This document shows positions 21,372-32,087 of a stretch of DNA of 64,000 nt, one piece after another. The position numbers and the translations under genes are program-made. The stretch lies in NCBI RefSeq assembly GCF_910596095.1, contig NC_056546.1:24270425-24334424 (forward strand). Direction: 5' to 3'. This DNA is from Thunnus maccoyii (Eukaryota; Chordata; Actinopteri; Scombriformes; Scombridae). The number at the start of each line of letters is the position of its first letter. The first letter of the stretch is position 1. The notes under the pieces were generated by a model. That model saw only the letters and a list, made by a program, of their open reading frames with translations, did no database searches and was not told the origin of the DNA.

Positions 21372-21756
21372 ACACAAGAAACAAACTAGCAGAATGACTG
21401 AGGACGCAGTCAGAGCTAAAAAAAATTCTTCATAGTTAGATGTGGATTTGATTTCAGGTCTTTTGCAGGTTGATTGGATGAAACTTTGGATCACAGAGGT
21501 GAGATGTGACTGTAAAAACAGATGTGCACAAGATGGACGCTGAAGATTCCATGGTTGCTATGTTTGTCTCCAGGTGCATCAATTCTATATGATCATCATT
21601 TAAACATCAACAAAACCTAACTGTAAAGAAAAGTTTTCAGAACTGTCATTCGACGATTTCTTGCAAATAAACGCTTCTGCTGAGGACTTCTTACATCCTG
21701 TTAAGGACTAAAGACTCACTGAAACTGACGAGAGAGAGAGAAAACAAACTTCCATC

Positions 21757-24100
21757 ATGGAAAATGTGAGATTTGAACACTTTGAAAGTCTGTGGTGTTT
21801 TCAATGTATTTAACCCTTAAAGGTCACTAATGTTTTATCTAAAGGCTCTGACATGAACACTCCCCCAACTCGGGGTCACATGGTAAAAACAATATGTTGA
21901 AGGAGAAGTTTGGATGAACTAATGAATTACAGGGAAATGAAGCACCTGCACATGTGCCTGTTATTTTACTGCAGTGATGTACATTGTCAGTACTGGACTG
22001 TACCAGCTCCATTTATACTGTATATTCATTGAAAAAATGACCAAATATGTGCATAAAATAACTAAATCACTGCCTTACTGACAGTAATGTCATTATTTCA
22101 TATATGTAATTAGATTATTTATATCACCCAGCTCCCAGCTGATGGGATACATGTCGATGTTGTGAATTCAAATGCAACACTGGAGTATTTGAAGTTAGTA
22201 TATAATACCCAGCAGATATGTGATATTATATTTTCAGACAGTAGGCAACATATTGATTTAAGTCTCTGCCCTGAAGAAGACCCCTGTGTCAAAATGTGCT
22301 TGTAAGACCTATTCCAGCACAGAAAAAGGGTACACACTGCACAGAGAGAGCAGATAATGTTTTCTCTGGGGTCTCCTGGTCTGTTTATGGGCAAATATTA
22401 GGGAACAGAAGTTTCCGCCATTTTGAAGGGGGAAGTTCACTTTTTTGCAGAAATGGTGAAATGAAATTTACATTATTTAGTGCCCTTTGTTGCATTTACT
22501 GCACTTGTGGAGCCTCGTTCTAACATGTATGTATTGTTGCAGTGTGATGTTCCCATCACCCTGCAAGACCACAACTACTCAAGACGCAGAATCTCTGCAC
22601 GCTGGGCAGTCGCTGTGAGGAAGCCTGCAACCTGGAACAAGTGTCCATGCTGCAGGGATGACCAGGTTAGACTTTTCAATTTTCTGTTTTTTTAAAGCCT
22701 TACAAAACATTTCATAATTTACTATATAGGAAGTGTAGAAAATCAAAAAGTATCTCTCTAACAACACGCTTAACTTGCTGACTGTCGTCAACTAGCTGCA
22801 GCCAATTACAGAACACTATCTTGTTGTCAAATAAAACAAAATTAAACACTGTTCATGTCACATGAAGTACTGAACATCATGTGTTTTATTAGTGATCAGT
22901 GCCTCATTAACTTTTTAAGTTGCATTGTGGGATAATTTGAGTCCACTATTTAGGGTTTAATTAGGCCATGATAATATTCACTGGACTGTTTAGGGTATAT
23001 GAATCCTCACAAACTACAGAATCAGACAATTCTACAAATGTTAAACACACTATGTTCACTATATTGTGAATAATAAATGATTTTGGACACAACTGCTGCT
23101 GCATAGCTTTAATGCTCTGCATACTGGACTTACTTTTCATTTGACCTTCCTGTTAAGTTCCCATCAAACTGTGCCAGTTCACAGCTTTACTCTGTGACAT
23201 TATTTTCCTTGAAATTAAATTCTTCTTGCATCCAGACTTGAATAAACTAAGGGTTATTCCTCTAAAGCCCTGTAAATTGTGAAGGTTCTTTTTACTTTTC
23301 CAAAGTCTTGATCAGTGCATCTAACGCAGATTTTTCTCTTGTGAGATTGAAACATTATCCTCTGCTGAACTTCCCCAGGAGCAGAAACACCAGCAATCTG
23401 CTACTACTGCCAAACTTCCCCGGAAGAGGAAGCGGACATCCATGGCCTGTCATTCCAGACCTTCTGCTGAACCGCCAGAGGTATTGGCTCCCACTCCTGA
23501 ACCCTCCAGCCCTGCTGCCGACATTCCAAGGTTGCTGAATTTGGTCCCTCGGTCCGCCATCCCACCTGCCGACCTGCCAGTGGTCTCAAATATGGCCCCC
23601 GGCAGCCCCCGGCCCTCCACTGCCCCCCTGCAAGATGACGGCCCTCTGAAGATACACAACCGCTCAGTAGAAGAGTACCAGCAGATCTACCATGAAGTGG
23701 TTGATGACATGCTGACGTATGTTTATGAAAAATCTAAATCTTTTTCAAACAAATCATTGTCACATTTTTAGTATCACCTAAAAATCTATTGGTCATTTTT
23801 TTCAATATATAAAAACATTTTAATCCCACATATTGTGATTATTAAATGTTTGCTTCTTTCACTCCTCACAGATACAAGGATGGCCGGTTGCGTCCGTACA
23901 GTTTGGAGCTTGGCCGTCGTATCAAGCAAAAGCTGTGGGAGAGACTGAATCGTCCCACGTTTACGACCTCAGCCAATGAGGACGGGCTTGTGAATGTTGA
24001 TGTATCATATGGGGTTGGAGTCTATCCTCCCCTTCATGATGTAGATATTTCATTAGAACCAAAGCCTGAGCAGCCACCAAGAAAAAGAGCTAAGAACTGA
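21757..24100 (+). CDS. Four-exon gene, 232-residue basic/Pro-rich protein, not recognised
   Basis: Exons: 21757-21765, 22543-22665, 23379-23716, 23872-24100. All junctions are GT..AG and the frame holds through every join (phases 0, 0, 2). The protein starts MENCDVPITLQD. Residues 4-44 hold a compact basic/aromatic block with four Cys (4, 37, 39, 40; the last three in KCPCC). Residues 58-63 (PRKRKR) look like a nuclear localisation signal. Residues 65-135 are Pro/Ala/Ser-rich and probably disordered. Residues about 140-215 form a dense, conserved-looking module (IHNRSVEEYQQIYHEVV ... RIKQKLWERLNRP ... VNVDVSYGVGVYPP). The C-terminus is basic (PRKRAKN). I know no family for it and assign no function; nuclear location is inferred. 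The three-codon first exon is the weakest part and could be replaced by another start. A 39-bp minisatellite begins 140 bp downstream. Confidence 0.7.
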
Positions 24101-24239
24101 AACTGAACTGAAAGTATCAGTAGTTTGTAAATAGTTAAAGACATTAGAATAGTTCAATAAGATCAAATCTGTTAATAATATTGTAGTTTTAAGTCTTTTT
24201 AACAGGTAGAATTGTCTCGTTTCATCAGTTAATGCAGCT

Positions 24240-26290
24240 TCTGTCTGAACTCTTTTCCAGCCAACTACACATCCAACCTCTGCTGTTGCAGCCTCCACCT
24301 GCATGCTCTACCATCTACCTGCAGCCTGAAGCTCCACCTGCAGATTCTGGAAGAAAATTACAGACACCTCCACTGACAACCTCTGCAAACCACCTGAAGT
24401 GCCACGTTCTGCCCTAAACCAGTAGCCTGTTTCAGCCTCCATCAGATCTAACTGTGCCTCCAACTGACACCAGCCATGTGCTGTCCTAGCCTCCACCTGC
24501 AGACAGCAGATAGCTGCAAACACGTGCTCCACCTAAAACATCTTACGGCCAAATTCCAAACAGCAACAAGTCGAACCTCCACCTGCAGCCTCTGCCAGGA
24601 GGCAGCTGCTGCCTTCATCTGCAAGTTGCTGGCAAAGGCTACAGATGGAGATTTGAGCTGCAGCAGTCTGTCAGAATCTGCCAGTGGAGGCAATGGCTGC
24701 AGTCTGTACCACCTCCTCCACCTGCAGATTCTGGCAGACAACTGCAGCCTGGGCCTCTAACTACAACCTCTGCCAGCAATCTGCAGCCGCTGCCTCCACC
24801 TGAAGATTCTGCCAGAAACCTGCAGCCACCACCTCCACCTGCAGATTGTGGCAGACAGCTGCAGCCTGGGCCTCCACCTACAGGCTCTGCCAGCAATCTG
24901 CAGCCACCGCCTCCACCTGCAGATTCTGGCAGACAACTGCAGCCTGGGCCTCTAACTACAGCCTCTGCCAGCAACCTGCAGCCACCGCCTCCATCTGCAG
25001 GTTGTGGCAGACAGCTGCAGCCTGGGCCTCCACCTACAGCCTCTGCCAGCAATCTGCACCGCCGCCTCCACCTACAGATTCTGGCAGACAACGCAGCCTA
25101 ATCCTCCACCTACAACCTCTGCCAGCAATCTGCACCGCCGCCTCCACCTACAGATTCTGGCAGACAACGCAGCCTAATCCTCCACCTACAGCCTCTGCCA
25201 GCAATCTGCAGCCTGGGCCTCCACCTGCAGATTGTGGTAGACAGCTGCAGCCTGGGCCTCCACCTACAGCCTCTGCCAGAAACCTGCAGCCATCACCTTC
25301 ATCTGCAAGTTGCTGGCAAAGACTACAGGTGGAGATTTAGTATCTGCCAGTATCTGCAGGTGAAGGCGATGGTTGTTGCCCAAACCTTCAGCAGGAGCCT
25401 CTTCCAGCAAACTGCACCACCTCCTCCACCTATAGGGTGTGGCAGAATGCTGCAACCTGAACCTCTACCAACAGATGCTTCCAGCTCATCTCTGAAACAT
25501 CTGTCTCCACCTGCAGATTATGACAAACAGCTCCAGCTCACCAGCCTCCACCACCAGCCTCTGACTGCAACCTGCACCACCCCCACCAACTACAGATTCT
25601 GGCTGAGCCAGCTGCTTCCAGCTCCTCTTTGAAACATCTCCCAGGAACCTGTAGCCGCTGCCTCCACCTGCAGGTTCTGGCAGAGAGCTGCAGTCTGAAT
25701 CTCCACCTACAGCTACACCAGGTGTGTATGTCTTTCACATAAAGTACTGTAGTTAGTGATGCACAGTGGAAAGTATTGTATATAATTCTGGGCTGCATTG
25801 TGTCCTCTCACATTGACCCTTTGCACATCATGAGCACTGTTAGACGGTGCTGTGTAGTTTTTTGTATATTTTTAAAAATGATTTATGCCATATGTTCACT
25901 GTTTCTTGGATTACTACCGATTGTTTCTCTTTCCTTCTTAGTTTGAACATTCTTTATTGTGTTTGTTGGTCTTAATCTTAATCTTAATCCTCCACTTGCA
26001 GATACTAGCAGACAGCTGCAGCCCAAACCTCCACCTCCAGCCTCCAGCGTCTGCAAGCTACCTGTACTGCTGCCTCCTCCTGCAGATTCTGAGAGACAGC
26101 TGCAGCCAGAACCTACATCACTACATCAACTTCCTTTGCTAGAAAGTTGAAGAGCCTCCCTCCACCTGAAACTACTACCAAACACCACCAACAGCTTCTT
26201 CCAGTCATCCACAGAACCATCCTCCTCCAGCTCACAGTAACCATCTGCTCCTCCAGCCACTGCCTACAGTCTCTATCAGTAACCTGCAGC
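24240..26290 (+). repeat. 39-bp-unit minisatellite (78-bp higher-order period), interrupted
   Basis: The unit alternates between a half like CAGCCTGGGCCTCCACC and a half like CAGCCACCGCCTCCACCTGC, each 39 bp. If translated, a half gives Q-P-x-P-P-P...S...L. The array is densest at 24700-25330, decays outward to 25720, and reappears at 25985-26290 after an AT-rich gap. CTGCAG recurs throughout. The period is a multiple of three, so long open frames appear on both strands, but frames break repeatedly and no flanking exon feeds into them. It may lie in the 3' UTR of the preceding gene. Confidence 0.75.
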
Positions 26291-27110
26291 CCCAATATCA
26301 GGAACCAGGTTATAGTTTGATTAATACAGTGACTAAAAACATATGATTAATCCATGTCTGAGCTCTGTTGTAGCTAAAACAATGTTTGAACATTTGGAAG
26401 AAAAACAAAAAACAAAACAAAAGGGGTATTTATGTCATACGTATTGTTTTGAAAATGCATTGTGAATGTTTACTGATTTTTTTTGAAATATCAAAACGAA
26501 CTCTCAGTATTTTTTGTAATTAAATGTGTAGAGAATTTTCATTCTATCTCAGGGAAGGTACCTTAAGGGAATTGCATATTGTTAAAAATGGACCTCCAGC
26601 ACTTAAACACACCTTACAATAATTTCTTGTATTGTATTGAAATGAATTTGCCTCTTTCATTATTAGACCGTTTCAGGCTGCGTGTTTGAGTCCAACATTA
26701 ATCTCCAACTCAAAATACTTTTGATATGATATATAGTTATATCAGGATTTTTATCACTTTTCCTCCTTTACAGAATTTTTTTTCCTCAGCATTGCAGTTC
26801 ATACTAACCATCTACATTTATAATAATTAAGTCATAAGATTTGCACGAACCAGTAGAAACATTATTTTACTTGAAAATGTAGTTTTTAGTCAACACAGTA
26901 TTAAAATAAATTTTGCAAAATTAATATGTTTATTTTCCACCAAGGTTTGTTAGCTGACCAACACTGAATGAATCAAAGCAAGTTTCAGACCATCCTGCAG
27001 ATTACTTGGTGTTACTTTCTTACTTTCTCTCAAACTTGTGGAAAAATTTCTATAAAATATATTATAATAAATATAAATAAAAAGAATAAATCAATTACAC
27101 ATTCATGTAA
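26291..27110. other. AT-rich non-coding stretch
   Basis: Homopolymer-rich DNA without a supported gene or repeat family. Confidence 0.5.
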
Positions 27111-27111
27111 C

Positions 27112-27502
27112 TAAAGACATTTACTCAAGCATTGTACTAAATTTGAGATACTTCAGTTTTTTTTATACTTCACTACATTTTAGTGAGTAATGTTTTACTT
27201 TTTACTCCAGTACATTACTACCACTTTAAAAATGTATATTTAATGTGCAAACAGAATCATCATCTTATAAAATACAACATATTGTCTTATATAAAACCAC
27301 CCAGCAGTAAGTAAAATGGTTAAATAAGCTGTGCCTTGACCAGATGCAATATTGTAATGATGTAAACATGTTAATGAGTTGGTAATGGTACTTAAATATA
27401 TTACCATTACATTGACAGACAGCATTTTGCTGCATGTGTTTACCTTTGAATTCATTTTACTCATACTCTTGTATCTGAATCTGAATACTTCTTCCACCAC
27501 TG
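27112..27502. mobile_element. hAT-type miniature element, degraded copy
   Basis: The right end ACTTCTTCCACCACTG and body strings (TTTACTCAAGCATTGTAC, TTTTACTCCAGTACATTA) match the widespread teleost element better preserved at 46162-47079. The left end is eroded. Confidence 0.6.
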
Positions 27503-27769
27503 CACAGAACAGATGAACAACATACTGAGGGTAAAGGTAATGATCTGAATCAATATAAGATGTGATGTTAATAAAAATGGCATGAAATTAAGGGGACAAT
27601 TATCTGAATCATGAAATTATTCTATACAATCATTTCGGCTGATTTGAGAACAAAGCTGATATTCATGGCATTTGACATCTAGCTGCTCTGTCTTCATCTG
27701 CATGAAGATACAAATGTTAGTAGGTGTTTCTGTCTAAAAAACAAAAAACAAAAAAAAAAGGAAACGGGC

Positions 27770-28130
27770 GCTCGACAAGCTCCCATGGTGCCAGGGCCTC
27801 CCATACCAACCGATAACATGCACAAGACATGGCCAGGTTCTGCCTGTGCGCTGGCAGGGCCCCCAGGTGTCACCGCGAGCGGCTCTACCTGGCGACTAGA
27901 GGCTCCCCTCGGCATGCAGTCATCTCGGCAGCATTCCAGTAGCCGAGGCGTGGGCAGCCACAGGGGTTTTTCGAGCCACGTCTCCTGTGAGGGAGTGTAA
28001 TAGAAAATGACTGGAGGAGGTCCTATTTCAAATCTCTGATGGAGACCTTGATGGCATCATTGATGACATCAAACAACCAGTGCTGTCAACTGAGTGTGGA
28101 CATCCTCTGTGATGTAACATAGGCGTGACA
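27770..28130 (+). repeat. Segment b, strongly diverged copy
   Basis: The middle and inner parts of b are recognisable: the GGGCCTCCCATACCA and GGCAGGGCCCCCAGGTGTCA strings, the TCTCCTGTGAGGGAGTGT string and the CRE-like inner end. They carry many substitutions and no triplicated GAGCTCGAGCT unit. It is probably the oldest b copy in the window. Confidence 0.6.
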
Positions 28131-28392
28131 TCACAGTTGATGTCAAGACCAACATAAAATAAAATGAACGAGTGAAATAAACATCTGAAAGTCAAATTCA
28201 TTGATCAATACAATATTTCTCACAACAACAGGTGGAGTTAAGGGAAGCTTGATTGATGCCAATCACAACAGCTCCTCTCATAAGCAGCAGGCAGTTTAAT
28301 GAGCCAAGAGTTCAGGAGAAAACTGTTCTTCCCAAGATAAAAAAAATACATACACTTCCCTAAATATGACTATACAGCCCGAGCACACCAAC
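28130..28392 (+). repeat. Segment c, diverged copy 4
   Basis: Recognisable from the GGGAAGCTTGATTGATGCCA string and the shared tail CAGCCCGAGCACACC. It follows the diverged b copy. Confidence 0.6.
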
Positions 28393-28523
28393 AATAAGCA
28401 AAATACATTTCTGAATGGGGGAGAACGTTAAGTCATTGAAAAAAAGTTTTTACAATTATTATTCAGGTCTTGCAAACTGCAAGACCTAACTTCAAAATAT
28501 TAGTAAATGTTTTATATTGATAT

Positions 28524-28625
28524 ATACAGACGGGTGAGAAATAAAAGGGATTTTGGACTGACGTGTTAGACAGCGCTCTCCACCACTATTAAAACAACAA
28601 ATGAGGGAGTATCGTTTTGAAGAAT
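28524..28625 (+). mobile_element. Tc1-type element e, internally deleted remnant
   Basis: A start similar to ATACAGACGG is joined to the distal TTTTGGACTGACGTGTTAGAC region. Nearly all of the transposase-derived interior is missing. Confidence 0.55.
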
Positions 28626-29030
28626 GGTATAACTGACTTTTATAAAAAATAAACAAATAAATAAAAAGTTGCGATTTTTTTTTCTTTTCATTTGAATGTA
28701 TGTGATGTACATTGTTTGTATTGTATATTTTTTCGAATGGACTGAGTTTGACAAGAAAGTTGACATAACATAATATAAACGTGGTCAGGACATCGATAAC
28801 TAATATGCAGATGAGAATAGAAGCCACCTTAATGCAGAAATGACAGAGGTTGTCACTCCGACACAGACCATCAGAAACCTGGATAATGTAAGACTCATAC
28901 AGGCATATCCTGAACAGGACTAAAACCAGAACACGTTGTAAGAGGCAAACAGTGGACATGTAAAAGTACTTCATACCAGTCTGTGTGTTGTTGACACGTT
29001 ACAGACCAGTGATGTGAACCCAGTGATGTG
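28606..29030 (-). repeat. Segment a, copy 3
   Basis: Near-identical to the other two a copies, with the same minus-strand membrane-peptide frame. It lies directly upstream of a b arm, as in unit 1. Confidence 0.6.
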
Positions 29031-29697
29031 GCGAAAATGTCAGTCAAGTGCGCCCCGCGCAGTGCGTCAAATGTACACAAACATACATAAATATACATAA
29101 ATGTATATAAATATACATAAAAGTACATAAATATACATAAATGTACATTCACGTACATAAATATACATAAATGTAGATAAATGTATGCATGCAGTGAAGA
29201 AAGAAAGCAAGAGGATAGAAAAGAAAAGAAAAGAAAAGAAAGAAAAAAAGAAGCAGCAATATATACAGGCTCTGAAGCAACCAGGCTGCCTGAGCCTCCC
29301 ATACCAGCACGACAGACTAGGCCAGATCTATGCACTGGCAGGGCCCCCAGGTGTCATGCATCGCGAGCTCGAGCTCAGCGGTGCACCGCGAGCTCGAGCT
29401 AAGCGGTGGACCGCGAGCTCGAGCTCAGCCATGCATGACACCTGGCGGCTATCGAGGACTCCCCTCGGCTGCAGACGTGGGCCGAGGCGACGGCTGCCGC
29501 ATGCTGCTGCGGTGCATCAGAGCCTCCACGTCTCCTGTGAGGGAGTGTGGAATGGAGATTGATGGCAGGAGGGGGTCCTATTTATAAACTCGGTTCCAAG
29601 CCTTGACGCTGTCATTCATGACGTCAAATAAGCACTGCTGTCAACTGACAACTGATGACACATCAATATGGACATCCTCTGTGATGTCACATAGCCG
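29031..29697 (+). repeat. Segment b, forward arm 5
   Basis: Near-identical to 424-1015, with a longer ATACATAA-type repeat (29074-29185). It is followed by c and then the 7SL block. Confidence 0.7.
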
Positions 29698-29997
29698 TGA
29701 TGACGAACATAAGATGAAATGAAAGAGTAAAACAAACATCTGAAACTCAAATTCATTGATAAATAGAATATTTCTCACAACAACAGGTGGAGTTAAGGGA
29801 AGCTTGATTGATGCCAATCACAACAGCTCCTCTCATAAGCAGCAGGCACTTTAATGAGCCAAGAGCTCCGGAGAAAACTCTTCTTCCCAAGATAAAAAAA
29901 AATATACACTTCCCTAAATATGACTATACAGCCCGAGCACACCGAATATTAACAGACAGCACCCACATTTATACAGTATGCCAAATATGCTTTGGAG
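29698..29997 (+). repeat. Segment c, copy 5
   Basis: Near-identical to copy 1. It is followed by the 7SL block d. Confidence 0.65.
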
Positions 29998-30680
29998 GTA
30001 AGATTTGAATTTCTGTTGCAGGAGACACTGAAATTCCTGTCACCACGTGCAGTGTGCACATTGTTAGCAGACAATTAGCATATAATGTACAAAATATTAC
30101 ATGAAACCAGCAGGTTCTTGTAAATATTGGTTTTACAGAAGTAATCAACTTTAAATCATTCCCAAATTGTGTCAGTAATGTTACTAGGCTGTATGATCTG
30201 TAAACGGTGTAACTTAGGAAAAAATTGTCATAGAGTTAATATTGGATCATGAGGATGTCTTGTCATACTATGGGAAAAGTGATGTCCTCCTGAGTGATGT
30301 ATATCTCAGCAAAAGAGCAATTATGTGTTCTGATGTAAATTGTAATGGACATTTCTCACCCCAAAGCCCTCTGTGCTATGTGTGATGGTATTGTGGGAGC
30401 TGTGTATGAGGCCGGAAGATAATACTTTGCTTACTTCTTCCACCACCGTAAAAACTTGTGTTATAGTATACAACAAAATAGTTATAACACAATATAGGCT
30501 AGTTTTAGTGTTATAGTGATGTGTGTCTGTGGTGCTGCATTGATTGGTGCGATTGATAGTAAGTGCTCCTCTTCTCCAGGTGGAGGCAGTGTTGGCCAGA
30601 CTAAGCAGCATTGCTTTGTGAGGTTTCTCCCTGGAACATGAAGCTGTCACAGCTGTTTGTTGTAAAGTGTGCAGAGTGTA

Positions 30681-30979
30681 AAAAGACTGGGTCCCGCTGT
30701 ATCGCTCAGGCTGCACTACAGCGTCTATTCACAGGCGCGATCCAACTACTGAGCGGCACGGGGGCTTTGACCTGCTCCGTTTCCGACCTGGGCCGGTGCA
30801 CCCCTCCTCAGACGACCTGGTGGTCCCGAGCTCCCCCAGGAGCACCATATCGATACCGAACTTAGTGCGGACACCCGATCCACATAGTCCACTGCAGTTC
30901 AGAGCTCCTGAGCTCAAGCGATCCTCCAGCCTCAGCCTCCCGGTAACTTGGATTACAGGCGCGCGCCACTGCACCCGGC
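30681..30979 (-). ncRNA. rn7sl: 7SL (SRP) RNA gene, apparently intact
   Basis: About 299 nt on the minus strand from GCCGGGTGCAGTGG (5' end near 30979) to a five-T pol III terminator (30684-30680). The length and all blocks match vertebrate 7SL: the Alu domain with TGTAATCCAAG and GGGAGGCTGAGG, the B-box-like GATCGCTTGAG, helix 8 symmetric loop AAGTTCGG, the helix 6 GGAG loop, and GGAAACGGAGCAGGTC for SRP54 binding. A CRE-like GACATGAC lies about 42-49 bp upstream of the 5' end (31021-31028), close to where human 7SL has its ATF/CRE site. This is the likely functional member of the pair. It sits about 1.1 kb upstream of POLR1B in the opposite orientation. Transcription cannot be judged from sequence. 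Confidence 0.9.
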
Positions 30980-31020
30980 GAGAGACACTTGATTCATGGG
31001 AGTTTTGGGATTTAACAAAA

Positions 31021-31028
31021 GTCATGTC
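31021..31028 (-). promoter_or_regulatory. CRE-like element upstream of 7SL
   Basis: GACATGAC on the minus strand, about -49 to -42 relative to the 7SL 5' end. Human 7SL genes use an upstream ATF/CRE site in this region, and this is a near match to TGACGTCA-type sites. The equivalent position upstream of the decayed copy keeps the same octamer. Confidence 0.4.
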
Positions 31029-31231
31029 GCCAAGAAGCACGTTCCAGCGCCATCTAGCTTCCAAAATGCCAACTACAGTGTTGAAGGTTCATCAAACAGG
31101 TCAACAGTTTCCCAAAGATCACTCACTGAGAATGTCTCATGCTTTGAATAAAGATACATAGTTGTATAACATATGGCCAATTGCTGTTTTAATCTATGCT
31201 CATCATGAATTTATTGATATCATCCTATATA

Positions 31232-31823
31232 CATACAGACGGTTGACAAATGAAAGGAAAAGCTGGTCCAGGTCTGAATGCTTGACCCCTACAGTGAGGG
31301 GATCTGGTGGCTCTGTTATGCTGTGGGGGGCATTTTGCTGGCATGGTTTGGGTCCACTTGTCCACTCAGAGGGAAGAGTCACTGCAAATCAACACAAAGT
31401 TGTTCTGAGTCATCACCTTTATCCTATGATGAAACATTTCTATCCTGATGTGAGTGGTCTCTTTCAGGATGACAATGCCCCAATTTATATGTTCAAAAGG
31501 GTTCACTGAATGTTTTGATGAGTATGAAAATGATGTGAGTCATAGTCTATACTATGGCCCTCGCAGTGACCAGATCTCAACCCAAATTGAACACCTATAA
31601 GAGATTTTGGACTGACGTGTTAGACAGCGCTCTCCACCACCATCAAAACAACAAATGAGGGAATATTGTTTTGAAGAATGGTGTTCCTCAACCTTGGCAC
31701 TGATTCTACAAGTCTCTGGAACTCTTCTGGAGAGATGAACAAAGTATAACAAAGCCCTCGCTGTAGGGGTGAAGCATTAAGGGCTGTACCGGTCTTTCCT
31801 TTAATTTGTCAACCATCTGTATG
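31232..31823 (+). mobile_element. Internally deleted Tc1/mariner element e (both ends present)
   Basis: The terminal inverted repeats are CATACAGACGGTTGACAAAT at the left and its one-mismatch complement at the right, flanked by TA on both sides (31230-31231 and 31824-31825). The 592-bp body keeps a transposase fragment with MLWGAF and FQDDNAP strings and lacks the DNA-binding part. It is a nonautonomous DNA transposon. Its right end lies 264 bp upstream of the POLR1B start codon and marks the edge of the repeat cluster. Confidence 0.75.
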
Positions 31824-32087
31824 TATCAGCTCTTTCATAAAAACAGAAGTAGAATATGCAGAATATATGTGGCAAAGACGAGACATGATAAAATGAAAAG
31901 CGACACGAGAACAGGACATTGAAAGAAATAACTAACACCACAAGATGGCAGTAAACCAACAACCAAGACGTGAGTTGCCACATAGCCTCAGTGAAGAAGA
32001 AGCAGACTTCCTACTCCAGAGGGATGTACGTCCGGTGTCACTCTGCACATGTGGTAAACATACATATGTGTCCCCCGGAGTGCAAGC
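31824..32087 (+). promoter_or_regulatory. POLR1B 5' region with YY1-like site and upstream ATG
   Basis: CAAGATGGC (31941-31949) matches the YY1 core common near housekeeping-gene starts. The ATG inside it opens a 63-codon frame (31945-32136) that overlaps the POLR1B start in another frame. If transcription begins upstream of it, this would be a upstream ORF; if it begins at or just after it, it would not. No TATA box is seen. Confidence 0.35.

Larger units (their letters stand above)
29998..31231. repeat. Segment d, copy 2 (7SL RNA gene with about 0.9 kb of flanks)
   Basis: Duplicate of 1317-2549 with scattered substitutions. It contains the better-preserved 7SL gene and ends at the TA target of element e. 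Confidence 0.7.
27770..31823. repeat. Duplicated mosaic unit 3 (diverged b-c, remnant e, then a-b-c-d-e)
   Basis: A clearly diverged b copy (27770-28130) and c copy (28130-28392) come first, then a short remnant of e (28524-28625). A complete a-b-c-d-e run follows: a 28606-29030, b 29031-29697, c 29698-29997, d 29998-31231 with 7SL, and e 31232-31823. The complete run is nearly identical to unit 1. The proximal b-c copy is much more diverged, so the cluster contains at least two age classes. Confidence 0.75.

Noticed and set aside
24639-25632. Open frames of 130-164 codons on both strands
   Set aside because: They come from a minisatellite whose period is a multiple of three. No start context, splice site or flanking exon joins them.
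24240-26290. CRISPR-like array
   Set aside because: Units are contiguous without unique spacers, and the genome is vertebrate.
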